Assembly: GCF_001665785.1 (NCBI RefSeq)
Contig: NZ_LZSO01000038.1
Location: 62,001-126,000 of the forward strand
Direction: 5' to 3'
From: Mycolicibacterium peregrinum
GTDB taxonomy: Bacteria > Actinomycetota > Actinomycetes > Mycobacteriales > Mycobacteriaceae
DNA: 64,000 nucleotides
Of the stretch, positions 51,888 to 61,081 are shown in pieces; the first letter of the stretch is position 1; the number at the start of each line of letters is the position of its first letter. A model generated the notes under the pieces. The model saw nothing but the letters and a program-made list of their open reading frames with translations. It had not been told where the DNA came from and did no database searches. The position numbers and the translations under genes are program-made.

Positions 51888-53324
51888 ATGCGGCGTTTGA
51901 AGGGTGAGGACAACAGCTTTCTGGCGTGGGAGAGCTCGGTCCAACCGCAACACACGATGAAGGCCGTCGTTCTGGATCCCGACCAGGTTTCTGAACCGCT
52001 CACCTTCGACCGGATCAAGAGCGCCGTACAGGGCTGGGTCGATCAGGTCGAACCGATGCAGTGGCAGTTGCTGTCCCCACGGGTGGGCTTCGGCCGGCCG
52101 TGGTGGGTGTCGCGGCCGGAGATCGATATAGAACACCACGTCCAGCGCACCACCGCTCCCGCGCCCGGCGGTGACGAGGAGCTCGCCGCGACCATCGGCG
52201 AGATCTTCGAGGTGGCCCTGGACCGCGACCGGCCGGCCTGGCAACTCTGGTACGTCGAAGGCCTCAAAGACGGCCGGATCGCCCTGGTGCTCAAGATCCA
52301 CCATGCCGTCGCCGACGGCACCGCCTCGCTCCGTCTGCTCGAAACCCTGTACAGCGCCGACCCGGCGACCCCGCTACCGCAGCCGGGGCGGACGGCACTG
52401 CGCAACGAGCAGCGGCCCGCACCATGGGTGTGGTGGCCGCTGGTGCTGCGTCATCAGATCGCCGCGCTGGCCCGTTTCCCCAGCATCATCGCCCGCACCG
52501 TGGCCGTCACCGGTGTGATCCGCCGCCGGCAGAAGGCCGGAAAGCCGGGCTACGCAGAGGCTTTCGCCGCCCCGGCGATGCCGTTCAACGAACCGTTCTC
52601 GGCCAGCCGTCGATTCGCCTACCGACGGTGCGACGTCACCGAGATCAAGCGTGTGTCCAAGGCATTCGGCGTCACCATCAACGATGTGTTCCTGACCATC
52701 TGCGGCGGCGCCCTGCGCGACTACCTGGCCGAGAGTGGACAGGCCAGTGACGAGAGCATGACCGCTGTCGTGCCTGTCTCGATGCGGCCGGCCGAAACCG
52801 AGGTCGAGTGGGGCAACAAGGTGGCGCGTTGGAACGTCGACCTCGCCACCCACATCGCCGACCCGGTGGAGCGTCTGGCGGCGGTCGCATCGGCCACCCG
52901 GGCCGCGCGTGAGGTGCAGGCCGAGCGGGACGCCTGGCTGCAGCATGACTGGATGGAGTATTGGCCGCTGTTCTGGCTGTACTCGCGTGTGCTGCCGATC
53001 CTCGGGGCCAAGATGAAGCGCCGTCCGATGTTCAGCCTGATCGCGTCCAACATGCGCGGTCCGCAGGAAACGCTCTACTGGGGCGGTGCACCGATCGAGC
53101 AGCTGATCTCGTCGGGGCCGATCGTGTTCCCGATGGGGTTGAACTTCACCGGCTGGAGCTACCGCGACGAGATGGCGATCTGCGTGCTCACCTGTGGCGA
53201 TCAGGTGTCGGATCCGTACGGGATCGCCGATCGGGTGCCGCAGGTTCTGGCCGAGTTGGCGGCGCGGGCCGGTTCAGTCGACGGCGGGCATCGAGCGCCG
53301 GATCGTCAGGCGGTATCCGGCTAG
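51888..53324 (+). CDS. wax ester synthase/diacylglycerol acyltransferase (WS/DGAT)
   Basis: 478 residues from ATG 51888 (MRRLKGEDNSFLAWESS). The acyltransferase active-site motif HHAVADG is at 138-144, and later blocks (INDVFLTICGGALRDYL, SNMRGPQETLYWGGAPI) are typical. It esterifies alcohols or diacylglycerol with acyl-CoA; here it may store or detoxify pathway acyl groups. A TTG two codons upstream is an alternative start. The 3' end overlaps a convergent gene by 51 bp. Confidence 0.92.
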   Translation: MRRLKGEDNSFLAWESSVQPQHTMKAVVLDPDQVSEPLTFDRIKSAVQGWVDQVEPMQWQLLSPRVGFGRPWWVSRPEIDIEHHVQRTTAPAPGGDEELAATIGEIFEVALDRDRPAWQLWYVEGLKDGRIALVLKIHHAVADGTASLRLLETLYSADPATPLPQPGRTALRNEQRPAPWVWWPLVLRHQIAALARFPSIIARTVAVTGVIRRRQKAGKPGYAEAFAAPAMPFNEPFSASRRFAYRRCDVTEIKRVSKAFGVTINDVFLTICGGALRDYLAESGQASDESMTAVVPVSMRPAETEVEWGNKVARWNVDLATHIADPVERLAAVASATRAAREVQAERDAWLQHDWMEYWPLFWLYSRVLPILGAKMKRRPMFSLIASNMRGPQETLYWGGAPIEQLISSGPIVFPMGLNFTGWSYRDEMAICVLTCGDQVSDPYGIADRVPQVLAELAARAGSVDGGHRAPDRQAVSG

Positions 53325-54275
53325 GACGTCGAACCACAGGCGGGTCACCGGGTCCGTCACATCGAGCGCGTGGCGGTTGCCGCTGCCCAGCAGTTGGTCG
53401 GCGGCGTTGCGCGCGCGGGTGACGGCCTGGCACAGTGCCGAGGCCGCGTTGTCGGCATCGGCGCTCAGCGCGGTGGACAGTTGCAGCCGAGCGGCGTCGA
53501 TGTCGGATTCCGCTGTCGCCACCAGCACCGCCGAGGCCGTCAGTTCGGTGGTGTCCTCGCTGCCGTACGAGGTACCCAGCCGCCGGCGGACCTGACCGAC
53601 GTGCGCCTGCCACACCCCGGATGCGGCGCCGACGACGGCGGCCGCCTGCCCGGCTGCGGAAAGCACGGGGTAGGGAGGTCGGGCATCGTCGAATTCCCCT
53701 CTGTCCCAGGCTTCGTCGTCAGCCGGCGTGAACACGGAGTCACTGTCGAGGACCACGTCCGACACTGTGACATCGCCGATTCCCGCCGCGTCCAGACCAC
53801 GCGGGTCGCCGTTGCCGTCCACCTGGGCCGCGCCGCGGGGGACAAGGGCGTACCGGACTGTCTCGCCGTCGAGGGCGCCCAGCAGCAGCCAGTCCACGAC
53901 GTGGGCGCCGGTCACCGATTCCCAGCGGCCGGTGAGCCGAAACTGTCCGTCGCCGGCGGCCAACCGTCCGGCCGGATCCGCATCAGCGGTCACCAACGCA
54001 CGGGGGTCGGCGCCCCACACCCGTTCGGCGGCAGGGTCGCCCAGTCCGGCCACCGCGTAGGCGGCGGCGTTGACGGCCGCCGCGAGCCATGCCGTCGACC
54101 CGTCGCGCTCGGCGAGGTCGGCAACCGCGGTGAGGAACTCGGCCGGCGGTACGGCACGCCCGCCGTATCGCACCGGCTGCAACAACCGCCCAGATTCCGA
54201 ATCACGCACGACGGCAATCGATTCAGCGGCCGAGCGGGTGGGCTCGACGTCGGGCGTACCGGGCGGCTCGGCCAT
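53274..54275 (-). CDS. acyl-CoA dehydrogenase-fold protein, short
   Basis: 333 residues from ATG 54275 (MAEPPGTPDVEPTRSA). It shows the acyl-CoA dehydrogenase/flavin monooxygenase layout (AERDGSTAWLAAAVNAAAY, GQFRLTGRWESVTGAHVVDW, IGDVTVSDVVLDSD) but is short and Ala-rich, and several FAD-contact residues are not obvious. It may be a non-catalytic partner of the divergent enzyme at 54350. Its 3' end overlaps the WS/DGAT by 51 bp. Confidence 0.75.
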   Translation of the reverse strand: MAEPPGTPDVEPTRSAAESIAVVRDSESGRLLQPVRYGGRAVPPAEFLTAVADLAERDGSTAWLAAAVNAAAYAVAGLGDPAAERVWGADPRALVTADADPAGRLAAGDGQFRLTGRWESVTGAHVVDWLLLGALDGETVRYALVPRGAAQVDGNGDPRGLDAAGIGDVTVSDVVLDSDSVFTPADDEAWDRGEFDDARPPYPVLSAAGQAAAVVGAASGVWQAHVGQVRRRLGTSYGSEDTTELTASAVLVATAESDIDAARLQLSTALSADADNAASALCQAVTRARNAADQLLGSGNRHALDVTDPVTRLWFDVLAGYRLTIRRSMPAVD

Positions 54276-54349
54276 ATGACCTCCTGGAAGGGGCGACGAA
54301 TGGTATTCACGATGGTGACACACCGGACGGGCAGGACAGGGCGGCAACG

Positions 54350-55447
54350 ATGACGCAGAATGTGCGCGGCGCAGTACGCCAGGCACTGCCGGCGATCGCC
54401 GCGGCCGCGGCCGACGTCGACCGTACCGGCGCCGTGGACCCCTCGGTGATCACCGGCCTGCACGATGCCGGTTTCTTTGCGATGCTGCGGCCCAAGGCAT
54501 TCGGCGGGACCGAGGCCGACCCGGCCGAGTACCTGGCGGTCACCCGTGAGCTGTCCGCGGCGTGTACCTCCACAGGGTGGCTGGCCGGTGGGTTGGGCGT
54601 CAACACCTGGCATCTCTCGTTGTTCGATCACCGGGCCCAGCGCGACGTGTGGGGCCCGGATCCACGGACGCTGCTCTGTGAGTCGTACGCGCCCACCGGT
54701 CGGCTCGAACGCGTGGGGGACGAATTCCGGTTGTCGGGCCGGTGGAGCCGGTGCACCGGAATCCTGCATGCGTCGTGGCTGATGGCCGCCGCGGTGCTGG
54801 TCGGTGAGGACGGTGCAGCGCAGGACTTCCTGGTGGCGCTGGTGCCGCGTCAGGACTACATCGTGGAATCGACTTGGAACAGTGTGGGTTTACGCGGTAT
54901 CGGTGCGCACGACGTCGTCGTCTCCGGTGCGGCGGTGCCGCGGTACCGCACGTTCGGCTGGGTCAGCAGTGACCAGCTCGGCTCGCTGGCCCCGCTGTAC
55001 CGGTTACCGCAGCCCACCATGTACACCCACACGGGTACGGTTCCGCTGCTGGGCGCGGCCGAGAACGTGCTGTCCGCACTGCGGCCCGGGCGCGGTTCGC
55101 CGGTTGATCCGGTGGCCATGGCGTGCAGCGATCTCGACCTGTCGAACCGGCAGATCGAACGCAACCTCGGCGATCTCATGGACTGCGCGCGGTCCGATCG
55201 GGCGCCCGGCAACGACCTGGTGCTGCGATCGCGGCGGGACCAGGTGCTGGCCTCCCAGCGCGCTGTCGCGGCGATCCGGACATTAATGGCGCACTCGCAC
55301 GGCGGCGACATCGGAGACCCGCTGGTGGAACGCGTGTGGCGCGATGTCCAGACCGCGCAGACCCACGTTGCCAGCAACGTGGAGCAGGTGCTCTCGCTCG
55401 TCGGCCGCCACTCGTTCGGCATGGAGGTCGACGAGATCGTCTGGTAG
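54350..55447 (+). CDS. acyl-CoA dehydrogenase-fold flavin monooxygenase (HsaA-type)
   Basis: 365 residues (MTQNVRGAVRQALPAIAAAAADVD). FAMLRPKAFGGTEADPAEYL, SAACTSTGWLAGGLGVNTWHLS, FRLSGRWSRCTGILHASW and VGLRGIGAHDVVVSG follow the two-component flavin monooxygenase group of the ACAD fold (HsaA, HpaH-C2). It would hydroxylate an aromatic or cyclic substrate with reduced flavin from a separate reductase. The 74-bp divergent gap has no clear copy of the 17-bp element. Confidence 0.82.
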   Translation: MTQNVRGAVRQALPAIAAAAADVDRTGAVDPSVITGLHDAGFFAMLRPKAFGGTEADPAEYLAVTRELSAACTSTGWLAGGLGVNTWHLSLFDHRAQRDVWGPDPRTLLCESYAPTGRLERVGDEFRLSGRWSRCTGILHASWLMAAAVLVGEDGAAQDFLVALVPRQDYIVESTWNSVGLRGIGAHDVVVSGAAVPRYRTFGWVSSDQLGSLAPLYRLPQPTMYTHTGTVPLLGAAENVLSALRPGRGSPVDPVAMACSDLDLSNRQIERNLGDLMDCARSDRAPGNDLVLRSRRDQVLASQRAVAAIRTLMAHSHGGDIGDPLVERVWRDVQTAQTHVASNVEQVLSLVGRHSFGMEVDEIVW

Positions 55448-55455
55448 TCGGCCGG

Positions 55456-56370
55456 TCAGACCCACGCGTCGGAGGTGAGTGTCCGCAGTACGCGGGACAG
55501 CATGTTGTCGGTGGCCTGCGCCTGAGTGGTGGCCACCGAGGTGGAATCGCGCGCACTCGTTTGCTGGAAGCCGAGTTGCTCGGAGATGTGCCGGGCCGCC
55601 CTGATCACGAACGGGGCGGTGCGCTGCAGGCGATGCAACGGAACCGCGCCCGTCAACGACAGTCCTGCCACTTCGCCGTCGGCTGAGCGCAGTGGTGCGG
55701 CCACGCTGGTCAGACCGATTGCCAGTTCCTCGTTGTCGTAGGCGAGCCCGTGGCGGGACCGGATCCGCGCGAGTTCGCGGTGCAGGGTCTCAAGATCGCT
55801 GATGGTGGACCGGGTGGAACGGGTCAGGCGCGACCCCAGGACGGCATCGACCTCCTCGGCGGGAAGCTCGGCCAGCATGGTCTTGCCCAGGGCGCTGGCG
55901 TGCGCGGGCGTGTGGCCCGCAACGCGGGTGGGCACCACCGCGCTGTTGCGTCCGGCCACCTTGTCGAGGTAGACGACATCACCGCCGAAGAGCACGCCGA
56001 GGTGGACCACCAGACCGGTGTCGGCATGGAGGCGGGACAGGGTGGGTGACGCCACGCTGCGTAGCTGTGAGTGGTCGATCATCCGGGTCACCGGCAGCGG
56101 GGAGGCGGCCAGCGAATAGCCGTCGGGGCGGTGTTGCAGGAGGCCGGCGCTGTGCAGCTGTTTGAGGATGCGATGCACCGAGGACCGGGGCAGCCCGGTG
56201 CGTGCGGCGATCTGATCCAGCCGTAGATGTTTGCCGGGTTCGTCGAACGAGTTCAGGATCAGGGCGACCCGATCCACCATCGAAACGGCGGCCTCACCGG
56301 ATTCGGCGCGTGGTCGAGCTGTTGCGTTTCGGGTGGATGCCGGCACTGCGCCCCCTCGGACGTCGATCAC
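55456..56370 (-). CDS. IclR family transcriptional regulator
   Basis: 304 residues from GTG 56370, with GGGGG 5 bp upstream. N-terminal winged HTH (about residues 32-90: ALILNSFDEPGKHLRLDQIAARTGLPRSSVHRIL in parts), then the IclR effector domain (AGHTPAHASALGKTMLAELP, RSRHGLAYDNEELAIGLTSVAAPL). The longer frame upstream overlaps the divergent gene's region and is rejected. A 17-bp operator-like element lies 14 bp before the start, suggesting autoregulation and control of the island. Confidence 0.92.
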   Translation of the reverse strand: MIDVRGGAVPASTRNATARPRAESGEAAVSMVDRVALILNSFDEPGKHLRLDQIAARTGLPRSSVHRILKQLHSAGLLQHRPDGYSLAASPLPVTRMIDHSQLRSVASPTLSRLHADTGLVVHLGVLFGGDVVYLDKVAGRNSAVVPTRVAGHTPAHASALGKTMLAELPAEEVDAVLGSRLTRSTRSTISDLETLHRELARIRSRHGLAYDNEELAIGLTSVAAPLRSADGEVAGLSLTGAVPLHRLQRTAPFVIRAARHISEQLGFQQTSARDSTSVATTQAQATDNMLSRVLRTLTSDAWV

Positions 56371-56383
56371 TGAATCCCCCACA

Positions 56384-56400
56384 ATCTCACTCAGCGAGAT
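56384..56400. promoter_or_regulatory. 17-bp palindromic operator, iclR / ACAD divergent promoter
   Basis: ATCTCAC-TCA-GCGAGAT, one mismatch from a perfect inverted repeat and the same layout as the 51786 site. It lies 14 bp from the iclR start and 74 bp from the divergent gene's ATG. Confidence 0.7.
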
Positions 56401-56473
56401 CCTGGCGCAAGCACGAAGGTGCGGTACCTCACCATGGTGGGCAACATGCGATACACGCGACAAGGAGTTTTCG

Positions 56474-57556
56474 ATGCGTGGTGTTGAAATGACCAGGGAC
56501 GTTCTGGACGGCATCGACGAGAATGCCGATCTGATACGGGCACTCGGGCCCGTCAACGAGAAGCTCGGCCGGCTCGACGATCGGGCCGTCGCGGCGCTGC
56601 GTGAGTCCGGCGTGATGCACATGCTGCAGCCCGAGGAGTTCGGCGGAATCGAGACGCATCCAGGTGACTTCGCCGAGGCCGTGCTCGAGATCGCCCGGCT
56701 GGACGGGGCGGCGGGCTGGGTTGCCGGTTCGGTCGGCGTGCCGCCGTGGGCGTTGGCCTCGGCCGGCCGTCGGCTCCGCGACGAGGTGTGGGAGGCGGAC
56801 TCCGACGTCTGGATCGCCTCGGCCCACGCGCCGGCCGGCGTGCTCCTGCCCGTCGACGGGGGCTACCGGCTCTCGGGGGAGTGGCGATCGGTCGCGGCCA
56901 TCGACCATTGCGAGTGGGTTGTGGTCGGCGCTCGCGTGGTCGGCACCGGCGACGCCGACGGACTCGGGTATTCGCTTGTGCCGCGGGAAGATCTGCGGAT
57001 CGACGACGAATCCTGGAACGCCATCGGATTGATCGGCACCGGAAGCAAGAACATCACGATCGACGACGTGTTCATCCCCGGACATCGGCTGCTGAACCAC
57101 AACCGCATCGTCGACGGTACCGCGCCGGGACATGCCGGCCTGCGCAACCCGATCTACCACATCCCGCTCAGCACCATCGCGCCGCTGGGAATCACGGCCG
57201 CGGTGATCGGCATGGCCGAGGGCGCACTGAGCCACCATGTCGAGGTGACCGGTGCCGACGGACCGGTCGAAGAACATGCGGCCGCTGAGATCCGGGCGTC
57301 GCGGCTGGTGCTGCTCGACACGCTCACCGCGTCCTTCAACCGGGTGTTGGACGGCCCGATCGACACGGGGATGCGGGCCCGCGCACGCCGCGATCAGATC
57401 GCCGCGGCCCGCCGGGCAGTACGGGCGCTCGATGAGATCGTCTGTCACTCGAACGTCGACGCCCTGCGCCGCGGCAACCCGGTGCAGCGGTTGTGGCGGG
57501 ACGCCCACGTCGGCCTGGCAACCGTGGTCACCGAGTCAAGAGTGGTGTCGCCCTGA
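56474..57556 (+). CDS. acyl-CoA dehydrogenase-fold flavin monooxygenase (HsaA-type), second copy
   Basis: 360 residues from ATG 56474 with AAGGAG upstream (MRGVEMTRDVLDGIDENADL). LRESGVMHMLQPEEFGGIETHP, RLDGAAGWVAGSVGVPPWALA, YRLSGEWRSVAAIDHCEWVVVG and IGLIGTGSKNITIDDVFIPGHR place it with 3-HSA hydroxylase-type two-component monooxygenases. A catalytic His common in the group (ISXH region) is not certain. Ends at a strong terminator shared with the convergent SDR gene. Confidence 0.83.
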   Translation: MRGVEMTRDVLDGIDENADLIRALGPVNEKLGRLDDRAVAALRESGVMHMLQPEEFGGIETHPGDFAEAVLEIARLDGAAGWVAGSVGVPPWALASAGRRLRDEVWEADSDVWIASAHAPAGVLLPVDGGYRLSGEWRSVAAIDHCEWVVVGARVVGTGDADGLGYSLVPREDLRIDDESWNAIGLIGTGSKNITIDDVFIPGHRLLNHNRIVDGTAPGHAGLRNPIYHIPLSTIAPLGITAAVIGMAEGALSHHVEVTGADGPVEEHAAAEIRASRLVLLDTLTASFNRVLDGPIDTGMRARARRDQIAAARRAVRALDEIVCHSNVDALRRGNPVQRLWRDAHVGLATVVTESRVVSP

Positions 57557-57572
57557 ACTGACGGCACGGCGA

Positions 57573-57614
57573 AAAATGGTGGGCAGCAAGAAGATCAGCG
57601 CTGCCCACCATTTT
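57573..57614. terminator. bidirectional terminator
   Basis: Perfect 15-bp arms AAAATGGTGGGCAGC / GCTGCCCACCATTTT with a 12-base loop; the A/T ends give U tracts in both directions. Between two convergent genes. Confidence 0.93.
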
Positions 57615-57626
57615 CGTTGCGCGCGA

Positions 57627-58427
57627 TCAGGCGTGGGTGCCGCCGTCGATGCGGATCTCGGTGCCGCTGATGAACGCGCCGTCGTCGGACACCAGCATGG
57701 CGATCACCCCGGCGACCGCGGACGGATCACCCATGCCGGCTCCACCGGAGGCCAGAGTGGTCGGCATGATCGGCGACAGTTTCGCGAACAACGACCAGTC
57801 GCTGTCGGCCGGAACGAGTCCCGGTGTGGCATCGGTGATTCCGGACTTGATACTGCCCGGTGCCACACTCACCGCCCGCAAGCCCTGCTTGCCGTACTCC
57901 AGCGCGAGCGCATGGGTCATCGCCTGGATGCCGCCCTTGCTGGCCGCGTAGGCCGCCATATAGGGGTGGGCGAATGCTGCCGAGGTGGAACTGAAGTTCA
58001 CGATGACGCTCTGCGGGTTCTCCAGCAGCGCAGGCAGTGCCTCTCGGATCACCAGGAAGGTCCCGGTGAGGTTGACACCGATGATCTGATTCCAGGCCGT
58101 CAGCGTCATCTCGTGGGTGTGTACCGCGCGCAGTATCCCGGCGGCGTTGACGACCGAGTCGAGGCCGCCCAGCGCCTCGACCGCGGTGCGCACGCCGTCG
58201 ACCACCGACGCCTCGTCGCCGATGTCCATCGTCAGCACCGTGAAACGGTCGGCGGTGCCCGCCTGCTGTGCGCTCTGCCGGGTGGCGTCCAGGCCATCGG
58301 CGGAGATGTCGGCACCCACCACCGCGGCGCCCTCGTCGAGCAGTCGCAGCGCGGTGGCCTGTCCGATTCCCGATCCTGCTCCGGTCACCAGGATCCGTCG
58401 TCCCTCAAGTCGTTTCATGATCGTCAC
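57627..58427 (-). CDS. SDR family oxidoreductase
   Basis: 266 residues from GTG 58427 (MTIMKRLEGRRILVTGAGSGIG); ATG 58418 is possible. Cofactor motif TGAGSGIG, NAAG in place of the usual NNAG, catalytic Ser147, Tyr160 and Lys164, and the C-terminal GTEIRIDGG. Overlaps the upstream SDR by 4 bp. Probably oxidises an alcohol or hydroxyacyl intermediate. Confidence 0.9.
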   Translation of the reverse strand: MTIMKRLEGRRILVTGAGSGIGQATALRLLDEGAAVVGADISADGLDATRQSAQQAGTADRFTVLTMDIGDEASVVDGVRTAVEALGGLDSVVNAAGILRAVHTHEMTLTAWNQIIGVNLTGTFLVIREALPALLENPQSVIVNFSSTSAAFAHPYMAAYAASKGGIQAMTHALALEYGKQGLRAVSVAPGSIKSGITDATPGLVPADSDWSLFAKLSPIMPTTLASGGAGMGDPSAVAGVIAMLVSDDGAFISGTEIRIDGGTHA

Positions 58428-59200
58428 TGTCCCATCACGTATTTCACGGTCGGTCCGGCGGTCCAGCCGCCGTCGACGGCGATCTCTGCACCGGTGACAT
58501 AGCTGGAGGCACTGGACAACAGATAGCAGATGGCACCGGAGATCTCATCGGCCTCGCCCACGCGGCCCATCGGAGTGTTGGGGTAGTTGCCCTCGCCCGG
58601 GGTGATGCCGACCTGAGCGGTCATCGGCGTATAGGTCATGCCGGGATGCACCGAGTTCACCCGGATGCGGTCGGTGCCCAGTTCCACGGCGGCGATCTTG
58701 CTCAGGCCGCGCACACCCCATTTCGAGGCGCCGTAGCCGGCCGTGAGCGCCAGGCCCATCAGGCCCGCGGCCGAGGAGATGTTGACGATGGAGCCGCCGC
58801 CTGCGGCGCGCATCGGGGCGATGACGGCCTGCAGGCCGTTGAAGACTCCGACCAGGTTCACCTCGAGCACGGTGCGGAAATGGTCGAGCGGTTCATGTTC
58901 GATGAATTGGCCGGTCGAGATGCCGGCATTGTTGACCAGGCCGTTCAGTTTGCCGAACTCGGACTGGGCGAGCTCCACCGCGGACTGCCACTGCGCGGGA
59001 TCGGTCACGTCGAGGTGGATGTAGCGGGCGTTGCCGCCCAGGTCTGCGGCCAGCGCGGCGCCGTCGTCGTCGAGTACGTCCGAAATCACCACCTTGCCCC
59101 CGCGCGCGACGATCTGCCTGGCGAAGGACGCTCCGAGGCCGCGCGCACCACCGGTGACGATCGCTACGACATCCGACAAGCTATCCGAATCTGCTTGCAT
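58424..59200 (-). CDS. SDR family oxidoreductase (3alpha/20beta-HSD-like), copy 2
   Basis: 258 residues from ATG 59200 (MQADSDSLSDVVAIVTGGARGLG). TGGARGLG, NNAG, Ser143, Tyr156, Lys160. RYIHLDVTDPAQW and the VDGG end resemble Rv2002 (FabG3, a hydroxysteroid dehydrogenase). Paralogue of the SDR at 47519. First gene of a two-SDR operon divergent from the Baeyer-Villiger enzyme; two operator-like elements lie upstream. Confidence 0.9.
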   Translation of the reverse strand: MQADSDSLSDVVAIVTGGARGLGASFARQIVARGGKVVISDVLDDDGAALAADLGGNARYIHLDVTDPAQWQSAVELAQSEFGKLNGLVNNAGISTGQFIEHEPLDHFRTVLEVNLVGVFNGLQAVIAPMRAAGGGSIVNISSAAGLMGLALTAGYGASKWGVRGLSKIAAVELGTDRIRVNSVHPGMTYTPMTAQVGITPGEGNYPNTPMGRVGEADEISGAICYLLSSASSYVTGAEIAVDGGWTAGPTVKYVMGQ

Positions 59201-59312
59201 CTCAACAACTTCCTTTCAGGGTGAAACTGAGCTGGATCCAGCGTCGATGCAGCCACAACGCGGCCGCAGGATGCACGCCACGATAACCGCGGTGGCTGTC
59301 GTTCGGGCGTGA

Positions 59313-59348
59313 GTCTCACCCAGCGGGAGTCGTACCGGTGAGTGAGAC
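59313..59348. promoter_or_regulatory. two 17-bp operator-like elements, SDR / BVMO divergent promoter
   Basis: GTCTCAC-CCA-GCGGGAG (59313-59329) and GTACCGG-TGA-GTGAGAC (59332-59348). Each keeps one good half of the palindrome seen at 51786. They lie between the divergent SDR (59200) and BVMO (59419) starts. Confidence 0.65.
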
Positions 59349-59418
59349 ACCTGCTGTCCGGCGCACTCGGTCGTTCGTAACGTGACGCAGGCGAACAGTG
59401 AAGCGAAAGGCAACGATT

Positions 59419-61065
59419 GTGACAGCGCAGTCAGCTCCGTCGGGTACCGCCGAGAAAACGCCTGCTGCGGTGGATGTCGTCGTGGTGGGAGCCGGCTTCG
59501 CCGGGCTGTACGCGCTGCATCGCTTTCGGCAGCAAGGCCTTTCGGTCCGGGTGTTCGAGGCTGCCGACGGTGTGGGCGGAGTCTGGTACTGGAACCGCTA
59601 TCCGGGCGCCCGGTGCGACGTCGAAAGCGTCGACTACTCCTACTCGTTCGACAAGGATCTCGAACAGGAGTGGAACTGGACCGAGAAGTACGCCACCCAA
59701 CCGGAGATCCTGGCCTACCTCAACCATGTGGCCGACCGGTTCGACCTGCGGCGCGACATCTCGTTCGGGACCAGGGTGACCGACATGGTGCTCGACGAGA
59801 AGGCGTTGCGCTGGGAGGTCCGCACCGACCGCGGCGACGTGGTCTCCGCGCGCTTCTGCATCCTGGCAGTCGGACCGCTGTCCAACGCGAACATCCCCGC
59901 GATCGATGGTCTCGAATCGTTCGCGGGCGAGGTTTATCACACCGCACACTGGCCGCACGAGGGCGTTGATTTCACCGGCAAGCGGGTCGGTGTGATCGGT
60001 ACCGGATCGTCCGGCATCCAGGCGATTCCGTGCATCGCCCGGCAAGCCGAACAGCTCATCGTCTTTCAGCGCACCCCGAACTACAGCGTGCCGGCCGGCA
60101 ACATTCCGCTCGACGATGAGACGCGGGCCGCGCAGAAGGCGGGGTACGCCGAACGTCGCAGGCTCTCGATGCTCAGCGGTGGCGGCTCGCCGCATCAGCC
60201 CCATCCCAAGTCCGCCCTGGAGGTCTCTGCCGAGGAACTGCAGCAGACCTACGAGCGACGCTGGGAACTGGGCGGAGTGTTGTTCTCCAAGGCCTTCCCG
60301 GACCAGTTGGTCACCATCGAGGCCAACGACACCGCGCGGCTGTTCTGGGAGCAGAAGGTCCGCGCCGTGATCGACGATCCGGCGGTGGCCGACGTGTTGA
60401 TCCCCAAGGACCATCCGATAGGTGCGAAGCGAATCTGTACCGACGACAACTACTTCCAGACCTTCAACCGCGACAACGTCTCGTTGGTGAACCTGCGGGC
60501 GACGCCGATCGAGCGGATCGACCCGTCGGGTGTCGATACCACCGATGCGCATTACGACATGGATGCGTTGGTGCTGGCCACCGGATTCGACGCGATGACC
60601 GGTTCGGTCCAGAAGCTGAACGTGGTCGGCCGAGGCGGGCGAACCCTCAACGAGGCGTGGGCCGAAGGGCCCGCGACCTACCTGGGCCTGGGTGTCCCGG
60701 GCTTCCCGAACGTCTTCAACATCGCCGGTCCGGGCGCACCCTCGGTGCTGGCCAACATGGTGCTGCATTCGGAGCTGCACCTGAACTGGGTGGCCGATGC
60801 GATCGCCTACCTCGACGCCCACGGAGCCCCGGCGATCGAGGCCCGTGAAGACGCCGCTGCCGAGTGGGTGGCCGAATGCACCCGACGTGCCGCAGGAACT
60901 CTCATGCCGCAGGCGAACTCGTGGTACCTCGGGGCCAACATCCCCGGCAAACCGCGGGTGTTCATGCCGTTCGTCGGCGGTTTCGGCGTGTACGGCGAGA
61001 TCATCGCCGACGTCGCTGCCGCCGGGTACAAGGGCTTCGACATCCACCAGGATCTGACCGGGTAG
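59419..61065 (+). CDS. Baeyer-Villiger monooxygenase (flavin-containing)
   Basis: 548 residues from GTG 59419 (MTAQSAPSGTAEKTP). FAD motif GAGFAG (24-29), the BVMO fingerprint FAGEVYHTAHWP (168-179), NADPH motif GTGSSG (194-199), and a cyclohexanone-monooxygenase-like CDVESVDYSYSF. It inserts oxygen next to a ketone to give an ester or lactone. It fits with the SDRs that would make the ketone and with the convergent esterase that would open the product. An in-frame GTG at 59398 is an alternative start. Confidence 0.95.
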   Translation: MTAQSAPSGTAEKTPAAVDVVVVGAGFAGLYALHRFRQQGLSVRVFEAADGVGGVWYWNRYPGARCDVESVDYSYSFDKDLEQEWNWTEKYATQPEILAYLNHVADRFDLRRDISFGTRVTDMVLDEKALRWEVRTDRGDVVSARFCILAVGPLSNANIPAIDGLESFAGEVYHTAHWPHEGVDFTGKRVGVIGTGSSGIQAIPCIARQAEQLIVFQRTPNYSVPAGNIPLDDETRAAQKAGYAERRRLSMLSGGGSPHQPHPKSALEVSAEELQQTYERRWELGGVLFSKAFPDQLVTIEANDTARLFWEQKVRAVIDDPAVADVLIPKDHPIGAKRICTDDNYFQTFNRDNVSLVNLRATPIERIDPSGVDTTDAHYDMDALVLATGFDAMTGSVQKLNVVGRGGRTLNEAWAEGPATYLGLGVPGFPNVFNIAGPGAPSVLANMVLHSELHLNWVADAIAYLDAHGAPAIEAREDAAAEWVAECTRRAAGTLMPQANSWYLGANIPGKPRVFMPFVGGFGVYGEIIADVAAAGYKGFDIHQDLTG

Positions 61066-61081
61066 GGGCCGCCTCGTTGGC

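Noticed and set aside
54276..54349. Possible seventh copy of the 17-bp island element between the two ACAD-fold genes
   Set aside because: Only the outer GT and GAC bases fit (GTATTCACGATGGTGAC); the arms do not pair, so it is not counted.
59431..61047. 538-codon minus-strand frame opposite the Baeyer-Villiger gene
   Set aside because: Shadow frame; the plus strand carries all BVMO motifs.
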